This document shows, piece after piece, positions 52,687-61,199 of a stretch of DNA of 64,000 nt. The notes beneath the pieces were generated by a model. That model did not search any database. It saw only the letters and a program-made list of their open reading frames with translations, and was not told the DNA's origin. The stretch lies in NCBI GenBank assembly GCA_904420065.1, contig CAJFTU010000014.1, positions 62,001 to 126,000 on the forward strand. Reading direction: 5' to 3'. Every line of letters starts with the position of its first letter. Positions within the stretch are counted from its first letter, which is position 1. Source of the stretch: an uncultured Emergencia sp. GTDB lineage: Bacteria > Bacillota > Clostridia > Peptostreptococcales > Anaerovoracaceae. Made by a program: the position numbers and the translations under genes.

Positions 52687-54645
52687 ATGAAAGGCTACAC
52701 GAGCGAAACGATCAGAAATGTTGCTTTACTTGGACACGGCGGATGCGGAAAGACGACCTTTCTGGAAGCGGCGCTGCTTGCTACAGGTGTAATTAAAAAG
52801 TTGGGCAGAGTCGAGGACGGAAATACGGTTTCCGACTACGACAAGATGGAGATTGAAAAGGGATATTCAATCAATACTTCTGTTGTTCCTATCGAGTGGA
52901 AGGACAGCAAGATTAATTTTATAGATACTCCGGGATATTTTGATTTTGTCGGCGAAGTAAACGCCGCCCTGCGGGCAGCGGAAGCCGCAGTTATCCTGGT
53001 GGATGCCGGCGCGGGTGTTCAGGTTGGTACAGAAGCCGCTTGGAATGCCTGCGAACGGTACAAGACACCGAGATTTATCGTTATCAACAAGAGAGATAAG
53101 GACGAATTTGATTTTTACAAAACCTTCGACGAACTCAAGGCGAAATTCGGCGATACGCTGATTCCGTTCAGCTGGCCGCTTTCCGCAGAGATCGACGAGG
53201 ATCTGAAGGAAGCCATCGCCATGGCTGACGACGCCCTGATGGAAAAATACTTCGATGGCGAGGATTTCTCTGACGAGGAGATCAAGAGCGGTCTGGTCAA
53301 AGGCATCTCCGAGGGCGTTATCGTACCGGTGTGCTCTTCGGCGTTCCAGCTTGGACAGGGAATCGAAGGTCTTCTGGATCTTCTTCTGACCTATGTTCCG
53401 ACGCCGCTGCAGCACGGTCCGTATGCCGGCTTCAATGACAAGAACGAGCCGGTAGAGAGGATGTCCGTCACTGACGCGCCGATGTCCGCTTTTGTCTTCA
53501 AGACGATCGTGGACCCGTTTGTCGGAAAAATTTCCATCATGAAGGTGGTCACGGGCAAGATCAATTCCGGAACGGAAGTGTACAACGAGAGAGCCGGAAA
53601 GATGGAAAAGCTGGGTAAACTGTTCTTCCTCCGCGGAAAGGAACAGCTGGAGCTGAACTATGCGGAAGCCGGCGATATCGTTGCCGTAGCCAAGCTGCAG
53701 TATACCCAGTCCGGCGATACGCTGTGCGACAAGAGCGACATCATCCGCTACCTGCCGTTGGATTTTCCTTCGCCGACCTATTATATTGCTATTGAGGCGG
53801 CAGATAAGAACGACGAGGAAAAAATGGGAACGGGACTTGCGAAGCTGAGAGAAGAAGACCCGTCCTTTGTTGTAGAGAGAAACGCAGAGACCCATCAGAC
53901 CCTTTTGGGAGGACAGGGGGATATTCAGCTGGGAATCATCCTTGCCAAGCTGAAAGACAGATTCGGCGTTAACGTCAATGTGGTGCCCCAGAAGATCGCT
54001 TACCGCGAAACCATAAAGGGATCCTCCGACGTTCAGGGAAAGCATAAGAAGCAGTCCGGCGGAGCAGGACAGTACGGAGACGTACACATCCGTTTCTCCC
54101 CTTCAGATAAGGAGTTTGAGTTCTCGGAAGAACTGTTTGGCGGATCCATTCCGAAGAACTACGTTCCGGCAGTGGAGAAGGGATTGCTGGAAAGTATGCA
54201 GAAAGGCCCTCTGGCCGGCTGCAAGGTAGTAAACGTCAAGGCAGTTCTCTATGACGGCTCTTATCACGACGTCGATTCCAACGAAGTATCCTTCAAGATC
54301 GCAGCCTCCCTGGCTTTCAAGAAGGGAATTGTAGAGGCAAAACCGTGCCTGTTGGAGCCGATTATGCATCTGGATATCTATGTTCCGGATGACTACATGG
54401 GCGATGTCATGGGCGATATGAACAAACGGAGAGGAAAGATCCTCGGTATGGAGCCGCAGGCCAACGGCGGACAGAAGCTTTTGGCCGAAGCGCCTCAGGC
54501 AGAGCTCTTCGATTATGCCCTTGGACTCCGCTCCATGACTCAGGGCCGCGGACGCTTTGAAATGCGTTTCGAAAGATATGAAGAAGTGCCTAAGCAGATT
54601 GCCGATAAGATTATCGCAGAGCATCAGGCAGAACAGGAAAAATAA
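52687..54645 (+). CDS. Elongation factor G-like GTPase (EF-G paralogue, FusA2-type)
   Basis: A 652-residue translational GTPase. G1 is GHGGCGKTT instead of the AHIDAGKTT of canonical EF-G; G3 is DTPGYFDF; G4 NKRD. Domains II-V follow, with domain IV marked by KHKKQSGGAGQYGDVHIRFSP and domain V by PIMHLDIYVPDDYMGDVMGDMNKRRGKI. The changed G1 and the shorter length point to the EF-G-like paralogue group, whose role (ribosome recycling or stress) is uncertain. AGGAGG lies 8 bases before ATG 52687. Confidence 0.9.
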   Translation: MKGYTSETIRNVALLGHGGCGKTTFLEAALLATGVIKKLGRVEDGNTVSDYDKMEIEKGYSINTSVVPIEWKDSKINFIDTPGYFDFVGEVNAALRAAEAAVILVDAGAGVQVGTEAAWNACERYKTPRFIVINKRDKDEFDFYKTFDELKAKFGDTLIPFSWPLSAEIDEDLKEAIAMADDALMEKYFDGEDFSDEEIKSGLVKGISEGVIVPVCSSAFQLGQGIEGLLDLLLTYVPTPLQHGPYAGFNDKNEPVERMSVTDAPMSAFVFKTIVDPFVGKISIMKVVTGKINSGTEVYNERAGKMEKLGKLFFLRGKEQLELNYAEAGDIVAVAKLQYTQSGDTLCDKSDIIRYLPLDFPSPTYYIAIEAADKNDEEKMGTGLAKLREEDPSFVVERNAETHQTLLGGQGDIQLGIILAKLKDRFGVNVNVVPQKIAYRETIKGSSDVQGKHKKQSGGAGQYGDVHIRFSPSDKEFEFSEELFGGSIPKNYVPAVEKGLLESMQKGPLAGCKVVNVKAVLYDGSYHDVDSNEVSFKIAASLAFKKGIVEAKPCLLEPIMHLDIYVPDDYMGDVMGDMNKRRGKILGMEPQANGGQKLLAEAPQAELFDYALGLRSMTQGRGRFEMRFERYEEVPKQIADKIIAEHQAEQEK

Positions 54646-54674
54646 TCGGAAAAGCAATCCAGTCGATTACCCGC

Positions 54675-54711
54675 GAAACAGCGCTGAGGCCATCTGGCCC
54701 GGCGCTGTTTC
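54675..54711 (+). terminator. Hairpin after the EF-G-like gene
   Basis: A perfect 10-bp stem (54675-54684 with 54702-54711) is followed by GTCTTG, a poor T run. It may be a weak terminator. Confidence 0.5.
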
Positions 54712-54807
54712 GTCTTGTCGAAGCAGCAGAGCAGGCAGACGGATTCGCTCTTTGGCACTTTTGGAATTTTCTGCGTTTAGCCCGGTTCTGCGGCTTCTTC
54801 GCTCATC

Positions 54808-54836
54808 TTGCGGCGACAGTCTCTATGGAGTATAAT
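54808..54836 (+). promoter_or_regulatory. Probable radA promoter
   Basis: TTGCGG (54808-54813), 17 bases, perfect TATAAT (54831-54836), 33 bases before the start. Confidence 0.6.
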
Positions 54837-54868
54837 AATCCATATGTAAACAGGGGAGGGTGCAGAAT

Positions 54869-56254
54869 ATGGCGAAAAAGAGCAAAACCGTTTTCGTATG
54901 TCAGGAGTGCGGATATGAAAGTCCAAGGTGGATGGGTCAGTGCATCTGCGGAGCATGGAACACCATGGTGGAGCAGAAAGTCATCGACCTGCCGGAAGAC
55001 GATTCGAGGCGCCGGACTTCCGTTTCAAGAACGCCGACGAGGCTGAAGGAAGTAGGCTCCGGCGACTATATCCGTATCGATACGGGAATCAGGGAACTGA
55101 ACCGGGTTTTGGGCGGCGGTCTTGTAAAAGGATCTCTGACCCTGATCTCCGGAGAACCGGGAATCGGAAAATCAACTATAATTATTCAGGCGGCGGCAAA
55201 CATCGCAAAGAGCCAGGGGACCGTGCTGTACGTGTCGGGAGAGGAGTCGGAGGAGCAGATAAAGATGAGGGCCGACCGAGTCTGTCCGCAGCTCAGCGAT
55301 GATCTTTACATTCTGGCGGAGACCAATATGGAAAACATCGCGGCAGCCTGCGAGAAGCTGCAGCCCAAATTCCTGGTCATCGATTCCATTCAGACGATGT
55401 ACACGCAGGCCATGGATTCGGCTCCCGGCAGCGTATCTCAGGTGAGGGACATTGGCAATCAACTGATGAAGCTGGGAAAGAGCCGGAATATCCCGATCTT
55501 CATCGTTGCCCATGTGACCAAGAGCGGCGAATTAGCGGGACCGAAAATCGTGGAACACCTGGTGGACTGCGTATTGAATTTTACCGGAGAAAGGGACCAC
55601 GAGCTGCGGATACTTCGGGCGTATAAGAACCGTTTCGGGACGACCAGCGAGATCGGCGCATTTCAGATGGAAGAGAACGGCCTGAAGCAGATCGATAATC
55701 TGTCCGGTACCTTTCTTGAAAACACGGCGTCAGAGGCGGAAGGCTCGGTGATTACGGCCGTGTATGAGGGAAGCCGTCCGGTTCTCTTCGAGGTACAGGC
55801 TCTGACCGCGCCGGCCAATGTCGGCTTTGCCCGCCGAACTTCGGTAGGGGTGGATTACCAGAGACTGAACATGATTTTGGCCGTGCTTGAGAAAAAGGCC
55901 GGCATGACCATGATCAATCAGGACGTCTACGTCAACGTGGTAGGCGGCATGCGCCCGGACAGTCCCTCTATCGATTTGGCCGTGGCCCTGGCCGTGTATT
56001 CCTCCATGCGGGGGATAACCTGCAGAAAGAGAACGCTGGTTATCGGCGAGGTGGGATTGACAGGTGAAATTCGTTCGGTGCAAAACGCAGATAAAATTGC
56101 GGTGGAGGCGGCCAGACTGGGCTACGAGCAGATGATCCTGCCTCGAAAGAACGGAGATAAGATCGGGGGAAAACTGGATCGAACCGGCTTCCGGCTGATC
56201 GGTGTGAAAAACATATACGAAGCCATAGACGGATTTAAAGGCGAGGAGAACTGA
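54869..56254 (+). CDS. radA: DNA repair protein RadA
   Basis: RadA is a hexameric ATPase that extends D-loops during recombination. The 461 residues show an N-terminal zinc finger (Cys 11 and 14, then Cys 25 and 27), Walker A GEPGIGKST, the KNRFG motif (KNRFGTTSEIG), and a C-terminal Lon-like domain (GGMRPDSPSIDLAVALAVYSS). The second zinc pair reads CIC, one residue shorter than the usual CxxC. ATG 54869 is 8-9 bases after GGGAGG; the GTG at 54860 touches that site. Confidence 0.94.
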   Translation: MAKKSKTVFVCQECGYESPRWMGQCICGAWNTMVEQKVIDLPEDDSRRRTSVSRTPTRLKEVGSGDYIRIDTGIRELNRVLGGGLVKGSLTLISGEPGIGKSTIIIQAAANIAKSQGTVLYVSGEESEEQIKMRADRVCPQLSDDLYILAETNMENIAAACEKLQPKFLVIDSIQTMYTQAMDSAPGSVSQVRDIGNQLMKLGKSRNIPIFIVAHVTKSGELAGPKIVEHLVDCVLNFTGERDHELRILRAYKNRFGTTSEIGAFQMEENGLKQIDNLSGTFLENTASEAEGSVITAVYEGSRPVLFEVQALTAPANVGFARRTSVGVDYQRLNMILAVLEKKAGMTMINQDVYVNVVGGMRPDSPSIDLAVALAVYSSMRGITCRKRTLVIGEVGLTGEIRSVQNADKIAVEAARLGYEQMILPRKNGDKIGGKLDRTGFRLIGVKNIYEAIDGFKGEEN

Positions 56255-56307
56255 TGGGGATGGGGCGACAGTTGGGTTTCGTGGACGTGCAAAAGCCGGT
56301 TCAAAGA

Positions 56308-56637
56308 TGAAATCCGCCATATTTGCCATATTCTTTGTTTTTTCTTCGATTTCAGACGGATGAAACGGAGGCGAAGAGAGGAATCTGCCATACTGTGTAA
56401 AGAAATTCTCGTTTCAGACATTTTTTTGTTCGGCGATCGAGGTACGATCGCCGATAGGTCACTTTTAGTATAGCGCGAGTTATACCCGGAGGCGATTTTT
56501 TCATAAAGTGAACCTGACTGGCTGGAAAGTATTCGTCTGAAATGGAAAAAATACTGCGGAGTATGGCATTTTTCAGCGGAAGAGCGCATTCTCGCCGTCT
56601 GAAATGATCTTTTCACTTCACAATATGGCGGATCGAA
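56308..56637. repeat. Nested inverted-repeat element between radA and the deacylase gene
   Basis: Four short motifs occur in one order on the left and, as reverse complements, in mirrored order on the right: ATCCGCCATATT (56312-56323 / 56622-56633), ATTTCAGACGG (56349-56359 / 56595-56605), TGCCATACT (56386-56394 / 56560-56568) and TTTCAGAC (56412-56419 / 56535-56542). The spacers differ. In the centre is a perfect 9-bp hairpin (56431-56439 with 56445-56453). It may be a decayed MITE-like element, a structured RNA, or a protein-binding array. No gene is convincing in 56255-56783. Confidence 0.7.
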
Positions 56638-56706
56638 AATAAAGAGAGACAAGAGAGACAAGCATGGCTTTGCAGAGATGTTCTGCTTATGTCTTCCCGT
56701 ATAAGA

Positions 56707-56745
56707 AGGGAGCATATCACAGATGATGATACGCTCCCTTTTTTT
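56707..56745 (+). terminator. Terminator after the inverted-repeat region
   Basis: A 13-bp stem with one wobble (56707-56719 with 56727-56739) is followed by seven T on plus. It lies between convergent genes; on minus the T run is poor but it may still help end the deacylase transcript. Confidence 0.75.
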
Positions 56746-56783
56746 CGCCTTTTATCGCCGTTTGCAGTGACTACGATTTTCGA

Positions 56784-58517
56784 TCAGCCTTTGCGCAGAA
56801 CCTTTCCTGAGCCTACGCCAGTGAGACGGCCGTTCGTCGCTGCGATGCGTCCGTTTACCGTTACGCAGACGATTCCGAGAGGATCCTTCAGCGGATCGGA
56901 CTCTTCGTCGAAGCTGTACAGTTTATCCCGGTCTATGATTACCAGATCGGCGAAGTTTCCTTCCTTTATAAGGCCTCTTTTGTCGATGGCAAACCGCTCT
57001 GCAACAAAACCGCTGGCCTGATGAACAGCCTTCTCAAAATCGGTTTTTCCGTACCGGAGCAGATAGCGGGGCAGGTAACTGATGTTCATACTGCTCGGGT
57101 AGAGGGGAATCTCCGGGTTGCCGGTCAGATTTACCTCTTTTGCATAGCTGGATCCGTCGGAGCAGGGCATGGCCCTGTCATTTTGGCAGAGGATATCAAC
57201 GGCTTCGCTGAAGTCGGGAGCCACCATGTCCATAATCATGTCGGCGTCTTCCGAAAAGATCTCAAGCAGAGTGTCAAGCAGCGGAAGCTTCAGAACTTCA
57301 GCGCAGGTTTGCAGGCTCTTGCCGCTGTAGGCGGGATTCCGATGATGCAGAATGTAGAATTCGCTGAGCCAGCATGTGTCTGAAGCTTCATTGAGTGTAG
57401 GGATGCCGCAGGCGGCTTTTCGGATTTTTTCCCTCTCTTCCGGCCGGCGCAGGGCCGAAGCCAGATTTGTCCGGGAACCGGACATCAGGACGAGAGGTTT
57501 TAAAAAGTATCCGGCGGACCTTTGGGTAAAGTCCGCACAGGCCGGACTGGGAATTACGTCATAGGTCAAATCATATCCCTGTTCCGAAAGCCGGCGGAAA
57601 TAATCCAGCGTCTGTTCCGCCGCGCTGACGGCTTCCCTGTCGCTTTCTGCCATGTTCATCACGTGAACGTGAGAAACATTCAGCTTGATTCCCGTTCCGC
57701 GAGCCTGACGGACCATTTCTTCATAGCCGCCTATGCGGTCGGGAAAACCGTCTTTATTTCGATTATAGGTATGGCTTGCAAAGATGCCTCCGTACTCCGC
57801 GGCGATGTGAAGCATCCGGTTCATCTCTTCATCGCAGGCATACGGACCCGGAAGATAGATGGGGTCGCGTCCGGAGGAGATGCCGAAGGCTCCTGCTTCC
57901 ATACAATCTCTGACGGCATATTCCAGAGCCTGAAGCTCCTCCTCACCAGCCGTTCGCAGACAGTCCATCTCCATTACCGAAGTTCGCACCGCGTTGTAGC
58001 CGATCAGAGGAGCCATATTGCAGCCCAGAGGTAGGTTTTCGCACCTTTCGTTGAACTGGGCAAAGGTATTCCAGTCCGGCCGCACGCCGTACCGTTGGGA
58101 AAAAGCCTCTTCCGCTTTGTCCCGTTTGAAGAACAGTGAGAGCTGCTCGTTGACATCGGCTCCGGATAGGGAAAGAAAGTCTTCGTCCATGATGGAGCAG
58201 TAAAAGACCTCGTCGCTCTGGGGCGCCATTCCGTAGCCGCAGTTTCCTGTTACCACAGTAGTTACACCCTGCTTCAGGTAAGGTTCCATGGCCGGATCTG
58301 TGAGCACCGACTGATCTACGTGAGTATGCGGGTCGATGAAGCCTGGAGTGACGGTCAGCCCGGAGGCGTCGATAACCTGACCGGCCTGTTGGCCGGCTTC
58401 GGAAAGTTCTCTTCCGATATATGTGATTTTATCTCCGGTGATGCCGATATCGGCCGTAAAAGCCGGCGCCCCGGTTCCGTCGCAGACGGTTCCGTTCTTG
58501 ATGAGAAGATCGAACAT
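56784..58517 (-). CDS. N-acyl-D-amino-acid deacylase family amidohydrolase
   Basis: A 577-residue amidohydrolase of the D-aminoacylase group: LIKNGTVCDGTGAPAFTADIGI at the N-terminus, the metal motif GFIDPHTHVDQS (about 60-71), GNCGYGMAP, and a C-terminal FADLVIIDRDKL. It likely removes acyl groups from D-amino acids or D-residue peptides, using zinc, in the cytoplasm. It lies 15 bases downstream of the OPT transporter gene, which probably imports its substrate. Confidence 0.85.
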   Translation of the reverse strand: MFDLLIKNGTVCDGTGAPAFTADIGITGDKITYIGRELSEAGQQAGQVIDASGLTVTPGFIDPHTHVDQSVLTDPAMEPYLKQGVTTVVTGNCGYGMAPQSDEVFYCSIMDEDFLSLSGADVNEQLSLFFKRDKAEEAFSQRYGVRPDWNTFAQFNERCENLPLGCNMAPLIGYNAVRTSVMEMDCLRTAGEEELQALEYAVRDCMEAGAFGISSGRDPIYLPGPYACDEEMNRMLHIAAEYGGIFASHTYNRNKDGFPDRIGGYEEMVRQARGTGIKLNVSHVHVMNMAESDREAVSAAEQTLDYFRRLSEQGYDLTYDVIPSPACADFTQRSAGYFLKPLVLMSGSRTNLASALRRPEEREKIRKAACGIPTLNEASDTCWLSEFYILHHRNPAYSGKSLQTCAEVLKLPLLDTLLEIFSEDADMIMDMVAPDFSEAVDILCQNDRAMPCSDGSSYAKEVNLTGNPEIPLYPSSMNISYLPRYLLRYGKTDFEKAVHQASGFVAERFAIDKRGLIKEGNFADLVIIDRDKLYSFDEESDPLKDPLGIVCVTVNGRIAATNGRLTGVGSGKVLRKG

Positions 58518-58532
58518 ATTTCCTCCTGTCTC

Positions 58533-60200
58533 TTACAGTGACGTCATGGTGATGATAACCATGAGGACGCAGACCAGTGCGTCTCCGATGACCAGACCGG
58601 TGGCTATGTTATCCATCTTTTCTGCAAAAGGGTGGCCTTTTGTCTTTTCCACGATCAGTCTGATCAGTCCGCCCAGCGCGATGCCCATGATGGTTCTCGG
58701 CGCCAGATACATGGCCAGGGCGATACCGCCGGCAGGAAGGCCGATAATGGAAAAGATTACACCGAGGACTCCGCCGAGAGCAAATCTTCCCGGATTGAAC
58801 AGACTGGAAACTCCGTCCTCAAGGCCGGTCGCCACAGCGTAGTACATGTTTCCGAACGGATAGGTGAACAGCTCTCCGTCAAAGCCAAAGGCGCTGACGA
58901 TGCCGTAGAACAGGGCCAACCCCGCAACGCAGCCGAAGAAGATGCCGATGAACTGCGATTTCAGCTGCTTCTTCGGAGAAGCCTGAACCATCTCTCCGAT
59001 CTTCAGATCGTACATGGTATCCTGAGCCAGTATGAAGGTGTTGAAGCTCATAAAAGCGATCAGCATGGAAAAAACGGCGCTTTGTGTCAATCCGTAGGCA
59101 ATGACGATGGTGAAAATATTCAGTGGAAGGCCGGCGCTCATACCGGATTCGGCAAAGACGCGAACGGCAATCATGGCAAAGAACAGACTCAGCAAAGTGC
59201 AGAAAATCATTACCACCGGATTGATATGATAGTAAATGCTGCAGAAACCGATTAACACGGCGGATAGGATCAGTAGCAGGATAAGCGGTGTTTTCAGCGA
59301 ATAATCCCGATCCGTATTGGCCACCTTTCCCGTTTTGATCCGAAAAGCAGCGGTGAGTGAGCGCCACTGCTTACAGAGGGGAAGCAGCGCGGCGAAAAGG
59401 GCCATGCCGATAACTACAGGTAAGTTGAAATCCTGTATTCCGGCGTAGAAATCTTCTGCCGGATTTGCAAACCAGCCTTGTTTGGTGCCGATCGGCCCTT
59501 CGATAAGGCACACGATCAGACAGGCTGCAAGCATGCAGAGAGCGTTTCGCGAACCGAGCACGTAGCCCATGCCCAGCATCAGCGGCATGACCAGAATGCC
59601 CAGAGACATGCCCTCTACGGGCAGCAGGGATGTAAAATCCGCCAGAGACGGTATGTACTCCATGTTCTGCAGGAATGAAACGACTACACTGAAGAGAATC
59701 GCGCCAAACAGCAGCTTGGTGGAGCTGTTGTCTGTCCGGCCGATCTGTTTCATTGCGGTGGTACACATTACGGCTCCCGGAAACGGAAGGTTTTGGTCGT
59801 ATACATACTGGTCTCTCAGAATAGAAACGAAGCAGATTCCCATTGCGTCGGCTACGAACAGCAGGATGAAAGTCGGCAGGATTTCCAGTTCCTGGCCCAT
59901 CATCAAAAGAGGCGCAACGTTGCCGGTCAGGGAATAGGCGGCAAAAGTTGTTGCGGTGGCACAGGTCTGCATGACATTGACCTCGCGTCTGTTAGTCGGT
60001 CCGCCGAACAGGGGAATCAGAAGCACGCCGATCATGGAAGCGATAGGCGCCACGTCGGTATCCAGCCCCAAAACCGCATCGAGGTACATCATCAGCGCCA
60101 TGAGAAGAAGACCGATCAGCACGCCGAAAAAGATGGCGCGAAAGGTCAATTCTTTCTCTGTGGATGGGACGGATTCCGGTCTGTTTATTTCTCTTTTCAT
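58533..60200 (-). CDS. OPT family oligopeptide transporter
   Basis: A 555-residue membrane protein with about 14 hydrophobic segments, typical of the OPT family (FRAIFFGVLIGLLLMALMMYLDAVLGLDTDVAPIASMIGVLLIP, split over the first helices, and LFNPGRFALGGVLGVIFSIIGLPAGGIALAMY near the end). It takes up peptides or metal chelates. I chose ATG 60200, 5 bases after GGAGG on the minus strand; the frame is open upstream to 60386 but would cross the promoter and operator. First gene of an operon with the deacylase. Confidence 0.88.
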   Translation of the reverse strand: MKREINRPESVPSTEKELTFRAIFFGVLIGLLLMALMMYLDAVLGLDTDVAPIASMIGVLLIPLFGGPTNRREVNVMQTCATATTFAAYSLTGNVAPLLMMGQELEILPTFILLFVADAMGICFVSILRDQYVYDQNLPFPGAVMCTTAMKQIGRTDNSSTKLLFGAILFSVVVSFLQNMEYIPSLADFTSLLPVEGMSLGILVMPLMLGMGYVLGSRNALCMLAACLIVCLIEGPIGTKQGWFANPAEDFYAGIQDFNLPVVIGMALFAALLPLCKQWRSLTAAFRIKTGKVANTDRDYSLKTPLILLLILSAVLIGFCSIYYHINPVVMIFCTLLSLFFAMIAVRVFAESGMSAGLPLNIFTIVIAYGLTQSAVFSMLIAFMSFNTFILAQDTMYDLKIGEMVQASPKKQLKSQFIGIFFGCVAGLALFYGIVSAFGFDGELFTYPFGNMYYAVATGLEDGVSSLFNPGRFALGGVLGVIFSIIGLPAGGIALAMYLAPRTIMGIALGGLIRLIVEKTKGHPFAEKMDNIATGLVIGDALVCVLMVIITMTSL

Positions 60201-60266
60201 AATATCCTCCCGCATCTTGCCTAACCGGAAAGTACCGGTGGAAGACGCTGTGTAAAAAGCAAAAGG

Positions 60267-60300
60267 TATAAAGATGGTGAATCGATTCACTATCTTTATA
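60267..60300. promoter_or_regulatory. 34-bp palindromic operator of the OPT/TetR region
   Basis: A palindrome centred between 60283 and 60284, with GTGAATCGATTCAC (60277-60290) as its perfect core and TATAAAGAT/ATCTTTATA as arms; only one of 17 pairs is mismatched (60276 with 60291). It covers the OPT -10 box and lies between the divergent OPT and TetR genes, the typical place for a TetR-family repressor site. Confidence 0.8.
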
Positions 60301-60323
60301 CGCCATTTCTCGTCAGCAGTCAA
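60295..60323 (-). promoter_or_regulatory. Promoter of the OPT-deacylase operon
   Basis: On the minus strand, -35 TTGACT (60318-60323) and -10 TATAAA (60295-60300) are 17 bases apart. The -10 box is inside the operator, so repressor binding would block polymerase. Confidence 0.7.
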
Positions 60324-60419
60324 GCGAGAAATTTTAAAATTCTTAAATTTGTTTTTTCTTGCCCGGTTAAAAAAAATGTGATACAACAGATTTAGATTAT
60401 TGGACGAAAGGGGATAAAT

Positions 60420-61043
60420 ATGCCGAAAAAAACGTTTTTACGTCTGCCCGAGGAAAAAAAGAAACGCATTCTCGATGCGGCGGCGGACGAATTTATCACA
60501 TATAAAGACCAATATGAGAAGAGCAAGGTACAGCGGATTGCGGGAAAAGCGGGCATTGCCGTGGGAAGTTTTTATAAATACTTTTATGACAAAACGGATC
60601 TTTTTTTCTGCACCTTCGCCGCGAATCGAAAAAAACCGGAGGTTCTGCCGGAGTCCAAATCCCTTTACGAGTACTCGGAGGAGGAAATGGATTTCAGCGG
60701 CCAGTTGAACCAAACGGGAGAAATTCTCGCCGATATCATTTTTGAAAATCCGCAGCTGTTTCATTCGTTGGTATTTGACGACAGCGCTTCTTCCGACTAT
60801 CTCCAGCGAATCGACGATTATCTGCAAAAAGACCGGGAAAGAGGAATACTTCGGGATGATGTGGATGAAAAAATGGCCGCCTATCTGTACACCACGATTG
60901 AATATCTGGCATACCAGTATTGCCGGCATCACGATATAACGTACAGGGAAGACAATCAGGTCATAAGCAGAATGATGGACATCCTGTTCTTCGGCATCTA
61001 TGGGAAAAAGCCGGAGAGAGAAGAGGAGAAGAGCGGAGAATAG
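60420..61043 (+). CDS. TetR/AcrR-family regulator
   Basis: A 207-residue regulator: TetR HTH at about 10-60 (LPEEKKKRILDAAADEFITYKDQYEKSKVQRIAGKAGIAVGSFYKYF, in parts) and a helical C-terminus. AAGGGG precedes the ATG. It is divergent from the OPT-deacylase operon, with an operator palindrome between, so it probably represses that operon in response to a peptide or D-amino acid signal. Confidence 0.88.
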   Translation: MPKKTFLRLPEEKKKRILDAAADEFITYKDQYEKSKVQRIAGKAGIAVGSFYKYFYDKTDLFFCTFAANRKKPEVLPESKSLYEYSEEEMDFSGQLNQTGEILADIIFENPQLFHSLVFDDSASSDYLQRIDDYLQKDRERGILRDDVDEKMAAYLYTTIEYLAYQYCRHHDITYREDNQVISRMMDILFFGIYGKKPEREEEKSGE

Positions 61044-61141
61044 GGAAGGAATTGACTGGTCACTTTACGAAGCGGGCTGCCGGCCTCTATCGGCCTGCGA
61101 GAGTGAAAGATCGTCGCTTGCGGGGTAACAGAATAAAGAGA

Positions 61142-61181
61142 AAAGCTCTGCGGGACTGAGAAATCCCTATTGCAGAGCTTT
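61142..61181. terminator. Bidirectional terminator
   Basis: AAAGCTCTGC (61142-61151) pairs with GCAGAGCTTT (61172-61181). It lies between the convergent TetR and histidine kinase genes, with A and T residues at the outer ends. Confidence 0.65.
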
Positions 61182-61199
61182 ACCTTTATCCGATGCTTT

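Noticed and set aside
52687-54645. EF-G-like gene as a target-protection resistance gene of the TOMM cluster
   Set aside because: It has its own promoter, and similar EF-G paralogues are common housekeeping genes; nothing ties it to the peptide.
56122-56715. 197-codon minus-strand frame between radA and the deacylase gene
   Set aside because: It overlaps the end of radA, crosses the inverted-repeat element and lacks a plausible start and protein character.
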